Shown: in pieces, positions 12,501 through 21,500 of the stretch
Position numbering within the stretch: the stretch's first letter is position 1
Layout: every line of letters starts with the position of its first letter
Assembly: GCA_025617745.1 (NCBI GenBank)
Contig: CM046861.1
Location: 16,279,563 to 16,343,562 of the forward strand
Direction of reading: 5' to 3'
DNA length: 64,000 bases
Origin: Heliocidaris erythrogramma
Taxonomy: Eukaryota; Echinodermata; Echinoidea; Camarodonta; Echinometridae
Made by a program: the position numbers and the translations under genes
Notes under the pieces: generated by a model
Told to the model about the DNA's origin: nothing
What the model saw: only the letters and a program-made list of their open reading frames with translations
The model's database searches: none

Positions 12501-15500
12501 TGTGCATTTCAATACTACTCCAATCATGAGTTTATTTGCTTTAATTTGCATTAATTTATATTTATTGATTATTGAAGAAGAAGAAGAAGAAGAAGAAGGA
12601 GGAGGAGGAGGAGGAGGAGGAGGAGGAGGAGGAGGAGGAGGAGGAGGAGGAGGAGGAGGAGGAGGAGGAGGAGGAGGAGGAGGAGGAGGAGGAGACACTT
12701 ATAGATGTACAAGCTTATCTGAAGATAAGCTTGTACTCCATAATAGTTTTCATGGGTGAATAGGCTTCAATAGCTTTTGTGTGTATCAGTGGGCTATTTT
12801 AGTATAGATCATTCATACATGTACAGTACATGAGAGGAAAATAATTCATTAAAATTTCACTTTCAACTCTGAATCCCCAAACTTGTGGCATAGTAAGAGT
12901 TGAAGAGTCCCTGAATCAGGTAATCTAGCAAATTTAAGAAAATTAAATCTTGCTTAGAGCAAATGTTCAAGAAATCCTGGATCCGCCACTTGCTGCAACA
13001 GTGAATGTTGGACAGTATCCCACATAGGCAAGGGCCTATGAGTGGGAAAAAGAAGGAAGAAGAAAGGAGGAGAAGAAGAAGAAGAAAAAGTAAGAAGAAA
13101 GAAGGAGAAGAAGGATAAGGAGAAGAGGGAGAAGACGAAGAAACAATAATTGTTTTGTCAGCTGAGTACGGGACGACAGTTAAATTCAGCGCCTGACGAC
13201 GATCTGATTGCACCACACCACCTCCTCTGTCCACATTCAGGTTGTTCATCATCAGCCATTACACCCACCCAGTGGTGTGTAGGGCAGCAGGTTGTTCATC
13301 ATCAGCCATTACACCCAGTGGTGTGTAGGGCAACAGGTTGTTCAGTGACCTATCAAACATGCTTCAAATTGGAAGCTCTTTCACATGAAACCAAAATTAA
13401 AATTACGCTCACCCTGATATTTTTTTGTTATAAGAACCTGCTTTTACATGTAGTTTGCAGAAGAAAAGCAAGCTTTTTATTTGATAGATATTAGACTCAA
13501 TTTTTAAATTTGCTCTGACACTGAAGGATTAACTAAGATATAGGGTGTACCTCTAAATAAATTGTACTTTGTACAGTTTAGTCTTAGATTCAAACATTCT
13601 ACGTACAATTGCAAAGATGCCAGTGTTTAGATCACCCATTTTCGCTTGGTTTTACTTGCAGTTTTGCAGAAGGGTTTGAAGATCTGTTTTGAATCTGCTG
13701 AGGTCAACGTCGTAGACTGCCCAGATTTGACTCAAAAGCCTTTCACCCTTGCAGCCCCAGGTTAGCTTAAGTTTTTTTTCAAATTTCAATGTGATGATTA
13801 CAAGCTTTAACTTGACTCAAAGAAGGCTATATAGTGATAATATCCAAACCTCTTTAGGAGTTCATACATTATTATGCAAGTATATTATATCATATTATAT
13901 ACGCATTATACATAAACAGAAAACTATTATGCAATAACGTGCCCAAATGGGCCGATTATTTCCATTTAAATCAAAATTTATGTACTTCTTAATATGTCAA
14001 AAAAAATATATGTAAGAATTGAGGAGAATGTACAAAGTGAACATTATTAATGATGAGATGATGTTGTATGCAAAAAACTTTTATTATAACTTAATAAGTG
14101 TTTCAACAAAATAAGTTAGCTGCACGGTGCAGACGTAAATAATCATATCTGATTGATACACGTCTGTAAAAACCCAATTACACACACACGTGCATTTTCG
14201 ATTTCCCTTTAAGTTTGGATGAGCTTGTACTTTTTAAAATTTACCATGGAGGTAATAATTCCAAAGTTATGATTTCTTTAATCTTATTGCAGGAATTTGT
14301 GGGAGTCCACGTCTTGCTGATGTGGGTGGTGTACCATACTTAGTTCCTTTGGCTCAGATAGAAAAGGTAAATATTTCATTGGTTCCTACTCAGACTAATC
14401 TAAATCAATTGGATTACAGTTTCCACTTTCCACTGATATGTGAAAGGTTAAGTGTCAATCTCTAATGTCCATATATTCATGTAGATTACTGTAATTATGT
14501 AACAATGAAGAAACAAAATTATTTTGGGACATGAAATGAAAATGAGAAATTTATTTTACAGAGACAAGTTTCAGTAGTTTCATTTAGTTACAGAATTCTT
14601 TTTATGCTTTTGTTCAGGATGAAGAGGTTGACATTTGGCACCGTAAATATGAGTAGACCAACTCGGAGGACTTATGCAGGGTTTAAAGAGAAGGTTGAGT
14701 TCTGGGATAGGTGAAAAATAATTTGTGAGCTTTCTTATTCCTTTTCTGTCATTTTGGAAGAACATTGTAGGAGAAATGTCCCCTGAAAAGGATTGCTCTT
14801 CAAATGCACTCATATTCGAAATAAGACGAGAAATGGCTGAAGTGTTTGGGCCGAACATTTATGCCACATGTGTGTGCAGTCCCATATACCCATATCTGTG
14901 TGCAGTAATTGTGCTTTTCAGCAAGATTGGGTTAATTTCTTTATTATTTTGATAATTCCATAACCTCACAGTATACACCAATTCTAATGTAGACACTATC
15001 AACCATTCCAAAAAGCTTTGAGACAGCTTCTTTCACAATGTAATCGTACTATCAGAACTCAACTTTATCTTTAAACCTAACCTAAAGTTAGGCGGATTTT
15101 GAGACTATGGGCCATTTTGAAGAGATATAAATAGTTCTATTCACATCAAAATAGTGAAGAGAAGCCTGCAATTCTAGGCATACATGATGAAAGTGAAAGT
15201 AAATGATTGGATAAGAAGTAATCTCCATTAAAATGCATCAAAAAGGAAATTGTCTTTTGGAATAGGTTTTTGGTTACATGTATAGTTTCCTCTAAATTTC
15301 CTCTGAAAATGATTTACAAGATTATACATGTACTAAAAGACAATGGAATTGGACCTTGTGGAAAAAATCGAGAGTGGCTACACAATTTATCCAAATACTA
15401 CCTACTTCTACAATTAGAGTGCAAATATCACTGGCTCAAGAACATTTCTATTTCATAGCCAGGAATGCCAGACATTATGGACATGATTTGAATAAAGCAT

Positions 15501-18500
15501 ACATATTTCAGTCTATGACCATGATTTTAAATAGACTATCCTTCAAAAGGACTGCCTTAGTTTTGGCAGTGATAAGAAATACACATGTCTATTGAACTTG
15601 AAAAGGTTGACTTATGGCACTGTATGTGTAACCCAAACCAGGAAGTCTTTCATAAAGCTCTCACTTTGTTTTAATAGATACAAGCAGGATATGAGAAGAA
15701 GAGTCATAAGTTTGTTCCCATCTCTTAAAAATAAACTCAAAATTGTCCATTCCTAAAAAGTAAGAATAAATCAAAGTCCTAATTGAAGTAAAAAGTAGCC
15801 TTTGTCAGTATGATTATATGATATTTTTTTCATTATTTCCTGTTCTAAACAACATAGTGCTTGCAATAGCCTTGAACTTTTTTTTGCATTTTGGTAGCAG
15901 GTATTTGTTTCTAGAGAGTAATTGAAACTTGAAGTGAGCAGACTGATAAGCCAAACCCAAAGCACTTTCACTTTCCTTCATAATAATAAAAAAGAGAGAT
16001 AGAGAGCAGAAATTAATTCTATTTAATATGCATCACTTTTGTCTGTTAGCATTTTACGAAGAGTGATTGTGGGACAGAAACAAAAACTTAATATGTTTCA
16101 AAATGATGTAAATGAATAACAGTTTTCAAAATCACTTTGTGCTCATTAGAAAAGAAAGAAAAGAAAGTATGATATAGTTTTGAATATTGCAGTATGGCTA
16201 TAAATAAAAACAATAGACCTAAATCAAGCATACAGCCCTTCATTTATAGATTTTGAATATAAGAAGTCTTTCCTTGACTACCCCAACTTCACCACAAAGG
16301 TCACAAACATTGACCGAAAATGAACTTTCAAGAGTCAAATTAAGAGTTTCAACTTTCAACTCCTTCTTTCATCACTAGATTTGGCAGAACCGTTTCTCAT
16401 CAGAAACAAACTTTCCAGTGCACTTATTTTCAGTCAAGACATGTAGCGCACCATTTGAAATTCTTTGGCGGGATTCACTGCGCACAGCATGGAAGGGGTG
16501 GTCAGACGTTAACAATAATGATAAACTATATGCATTTACAGTGAACCTGTCTATAAAGACCGCGCAAGGGAGACAAGAAAATCAGTCTTTATGAACAGGT
16601 GGTCTTTACATACAGGTTCCTTTAATACACATTTCAATGGGAAACAGTTTTCAAGGGAAACAAAACTTGTGGTCTTTCTATACAGGTGGTCGCTAAAGCA
16701 GGTTGGACTGTATAATGTAACAATAGCAATAACGCTAACAGTGGTCCCACCTAAAAAAAATTAAATTCTTCTGGGTTTTGTCAATCAAGCAGACTGGACA
16801 CTGGTACAGCTGATCTGATGTCACATGTCATGAGTGGAATAATTGGTTCACAAATATTATTATCGTTGAGGTCTTTCCTAAGAAAATCCCTCGCCGAGTG
16901 ATCCCAGAGAGACAATAAAATCATCATTAGTATAAATCGTTTTGGTGAGACCTACACGTAAACAACTGGGAAGCAATTTTGGAATGATTTATCATTATTG
17001 TTATCAATCGAGTCTAGCCAGCCCTTTAAGATGTGTGAATGCATATATATCTCTCGGATTCTCTCCCATTCTCCTTATAGCAATACAACTTAGATACAGT
17101 TGCAGAGCAGGTTGATCTTCCAGGTGCCTTTGTGATTGGAGCTGGGGCCGGTCCCTACGCTGCCGTCGGTACCAACAGTGAGGTAATACAGGATGCTCTG
17201 TATGGGCTCTATTGTGGGTTGTCATCTGTGTATCACTCCAATGTCTTTTCCCTTGGATAGGAGGTGAAATGCTGGTCCCATGTGCAGGACAGCCTTACAA
17301 TAGGGCCAGACAAATTCAAGAACCCTGCTATATCCACTATGAGAACCTGCTACACTTCTAATAAAAGAGTAGGGTGAAAATCTCATGCAGTGGTACATCT
17401 GACTAGACTTTACAAAGTCCTTTCACACTTCCACGCTTGTAAAATAGTAGGATTCCAGGGGTTAAGTTCATCAAACATATGGTGCATGAATATGAATATA
17501 TGTAAAAAATAGATGTATGGTAAAAATCAACTGCACCTTATCATAAATGCTGAAATGCTGTTTCACTGTCTTGAATATAACCGTTCTAGATGTTGAATTC
17601 TTGCTGTTGGCCTCTACAGACTTAAAAATACAGTGGAAAAAAAGTATAAAGGGACATTTTTGAAAGTTTGTTACTGGTACCAGAATTAAGCAAAGGCCCT
17701 ATCAACGAACCCATGCATGGGCAGTACTTCAAAGCCCATAAGTGGCATTGTGATGTGGCTAAAACTGCAAAAAGACATATGTAAGCAGTTGCGATAAGAG
17801 ATCTAATACACATGTTTTTGTGGTTGCAGATGATAGCCAATGTGAAGACCAAGTCAGCTGACAGCGAGGGAAACAATCAGACCCGCCTGTCGTCCATCAT
17901 TCCAGAAGATGGCTCCTTCTGCCTCAAGCACAGCCCTTGCAGGGATTTCAACCTCCTGGGAAATTTCCTGGCTTCTGAAGGAAAACCTGGCAAGGTACAA
18001 ATAGCATGGTTTAGTTTTGGGGCTCTGCGCGCGTGTGACTGGATCCTATCCATAGAGTAACATGCATGTAACTCTATGATCGTATGCTACTATCTTCCAT
18101 GTTTTGAGCATGTGCAGATCCTTGAATCACGTTGGTCTCTTTGCTGGTCCATCGGCATCGAGAGGTCTATCCTCCTCAGGGGCCCCACTCACAGGCCTAG
18201 CTTTTTGGGGTCCCAATTTGCATCATGTCTACTTGTCATGATTGCTACGTCTGATATTTTAATAAGTTGAATTGAATTGAATTGAAAAGAATTGAATTAG
18301 TAGTGTGGCATGGGGGGGGGGGGGGGGGTGGCATATGCATCCTTCAGTATACCGTAATGTAAGTCGTGGCGCACCCATTATAATACAGATTCATTGTTGT
18401 AGCGACCCATGTCGACTGCCCCAATCTCTCCAGTGTGTAATGAATGGGTGCGATTGCCTCCCAGATATTGTATCTAAATAAACAATAAACATATATGTGG

Positions 18501-21500
18501 TGTTTCGCTTGCTGCCGATGAAGTTTGTTTCCAAAGAGAATTATCTACTGGGCTTGATTGATTTCTGCTAATTTTATTTTTTAAAACTAGAACTTCCTCT
18601 GTGTCATATTTTCTATTTATTGATGTAACAGAGATTAAGTTTCATAGATGTTGGCCAAACTATTTTTATGCATGGAAAATACTTTTAAGTTATCTTTGTT
18701 CAAAGTTGGCTGTCTTGTCGAGAATGCTATGGTCCAGTCATGGCACCCAATTCCTACAATACACAAAGCGTGACATTGGCAGCCCAGTAAGTGCATTACA
18801 TGGTGCGTATGCGCAAGCTCGCAAAGATGATGCAATTGTCAGATAGCTAACAGCGTATGGTTTTGTAGCGCCATGTACCAAGTGAATATTTTTACAACAG
18901 AGTGATGTATCTCTGATTAAAGGGCAAACCAACCTTTGTAAAAAGCTGATTTGTGTGAAAGAAGAAGAATAAGAGAAAGTGGATTGTGAAAGTTTGAAAA
19001 AAATCGGACAAAGAATAAGAAAGTTATGAATGTTTGAAAAATGAAATCACTACATCTATGTTAATCTCAAATTGGCAATTTGGTGAATCGATTGTGATGT
19101 ATTCATGGTCAACTCTCCTATTTGTCGCACACCAAAATATTATTAAATTCCGGTTTTCTCTTGAGTATCTATTCCCTCAGGGCAGTACTCAAAATATATG
19201 TAGATAGCATATTGTTATAACTCCTCCAAAAAGAAAAAAATCCCATTGAGTTGTACGTTTTGAAAAATTGATATTTTAGTCACTTTGTGTGTTGGAGCAA
19301 ATGGGAAAGTTGTCCACCGCTACATCACAGTGTCGTACCGATTCGGCCAATTTCAAATTCCCATATGAATAGTGATTACAGCTTTTAAAATATCATAATT
19401 GTCTTATTGCTTGTCCGATTTCCTTCAAACTTTCACCAATCTGCTTCTCTTATTTTTCTGCTTTCTATCAGAACAACTTGCCAGTAAGGTTGGATTTCCC
19501 TTTAATCCTTCATTTGCAAGATGATGTGAAGCTGTGCGTCACCACTAGTGTAATGTGTGGCAAGACTGGAGCAGCAGAAGCTCTGCCGAAGCGCTGCAGT
19601 AGCTTTCGCACCATACATGTATAAGCAAGACGCAATGTCTTAGGTGAATTTATGCACAACTACTTTCAGCATCGAATGGTGGGTGATTCCTCATCTAATA
19701 TGGTATTTTCTGAAAATTGTTTATCCAAAACTGGCAAACCCTGCCACGACGGTTTGGTGGAAAAAGAGAGTAAGAAAAAAGTGAAGAAGAGAGAAAGAGA
19801 AAGGGGGAGGGCAAAAAAATGCGAAGAGAACATGACAGGGCCCCTTCCCCACCCTTTAGATTCCTTGTTCACATTTCATCCACCTAGTAAGACTGGTGCT
19901 CCACCATGCTGCTAGAGCGCCCTCAGTGGCTTAACCCACACAATGCCATTGTTGTTTATATTAGGATCTTCTCATCGATGTTATTGTGTAGGATTTTGTA
20001 CAGTCGTCATTGTATTTTTCTATATTTGTCAACTGAGCAGAATTACCTTTTCTACCACTAGACAATTATGCTTAAAGATAATATCCAGTTTTGGTAGCGA
20101 AATTTTTGTTTTTCCCTAGCTCCTACCAAAACAAAGTATATGTAGGCTATAAAACTTCAAGAGAACCTATGTTCATAGTTAGCACATTTTGTTTATTTTT
20201 GTTTAATAATTTGTACTTAGATTAGATATCTCAACTGGTAAAATCTTTCATTATTTAAATGCTATAGCATGTAGTCGAGATATTTGAGAAAAAACTTGTT
20301 TCACAAGTAGCATCATGTTTTAAACTCATTTGTCTTTCTTGTTAAGAACCTTTCATTTCCACCTGTTGACTACAGTAACTGAATTCGGTCATTCCCATAG
20401 GATTGACACAGGAACCACTCTGTTCCTGTAGGCAAAGGGTTAATTCTGAAATCTTATTTTCATACCATCAAATCAAATTCAGGTGCTGGAGGTTGTTGCA
20501 GGAGCGTGTGTCATACACCCCAACTGACATCAGGCTCAACCACCTTTGGAACATCACAGTCGCAGGAATATCAGTAGCAATGATATTCTATCAATAGCAG
20601 TGATATTGATGATGATGATGGCTTCTTGTATAGCGCCGGTATCCGCCTATGCTGGGCGCTCATGGCGCTTGCTCTAGAAAGAAAGAGCAATAGCAATGAT
20701 ATTCTATCAGTAGCAATGGTATTCTATCAGTAGCAACGATAGGCTATCAAAAGCAACGATAGTCTATCAATATCGATAGCAACGATATTCTAGCGATAGC
20801 AATGATATTCTGGCGATAGCAGCAACGTTCTAGTGATAGCAGCGACATTCAAGCGATAGCAGCGACATTCTAGCGATACCAACGATATTCTATCAATAGC
20901 AATGATATTGCAGTAATCGAGCAGTTCCTTTAAGCAATGGGTTAATTCAACAATCTTGTTTCCATACACTAAAATTTTATCCAGGTGCTGGAGGTGAAAT
21001 GCAAAGCCAGACGAGGTCCTGACAATTTTGTTTCAGTAATGCGATATACCCTTCACAAGCATTATGGAAAGGACAAGTTTTTAGGATTAGGAGGTGTTTT
21101 TATCATCGAAGAAGGGAAGGCAAAGATACACATAATGGTGAGTGAATTGAGAAGCCAAGCTTCTTGTATGCTTTTTTAAAAATTCAATCTTATGGTAATA
21201 TTTGACCGATCTCCGCAAAATTTTGCACAGACCTCAAGAATCATGTAAAGAACACAAATCCATCGTTATTTTTATGTAAATCTCTATTTTTTTCATTCAA
21301 TATTAAAATTTAAGCAAATTATACGCATAAATATACATTTTGATTATTAATCAGGTAAAGAATGGCCTTGGAGATGAAATTTTAATGCAATAAATTCTTT
21401 TTAAACCTTTAAAACATTATTCCATAACAATTTTTTGAAAGTGATCTCAATTCTTATGTTCTATTTCATATGTATTTCTTTGTTTTGCAACTTTAACTTT

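Larger units (their letters stand above)
6509..13661 (+). other. Intron 1 of the C11orf54-like gene (7.15 kb)
   Basis: Donor GTGAGT, acceptor TTTACTTGCAG. Most of the intron (6,672-12,454) is a nest of inverted-repeat elements described separately. A long purine tract, a palindrome and a short tandem duplication follow. Nothing recognisable lies in 6,509-6,671 or in 13,346-13,661. Confidence 0.85.
14367..17080 (+). other. Intron 3 of the C11orf54-like gene
   Basis: The donor is GTAAAT and the acceptor CTCCTTATAG. It holds a repeat copy (14,580-14,960) shared with 58,130-58,290 and a 172-bp MITE (16,539-16,710). The remainder is AT-rich with no recognisable coding sequence. Confidence 0.8.
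17995..20984 (+). other. Intron 5 of the C11orf54-like gene
   Basis: The donor is GTACAA and the acceptor ATTTTATCCAG. It contains a TTGAA microsatellite with a poly-G run (18,265-18,328), a 589-bp inverted-terminal element (18,917-19,505), a decoy duplicate of the exon 6 splice acceptor (about 20,420-20,495) and a minisatellite (20,560-20,910). Confidence 0.8.

Noticed and set aside
12707-12736. Palindrome as a transcription terminator
   Set aside because: It lies in a pol II intron without a following T-run. The bacterial terminator concept does not apply.
12355-12759. Poly-Gly, poly-Glu and poly-Pro frames
   Set aside because: Products of the GAA/GGA triplet tract only.
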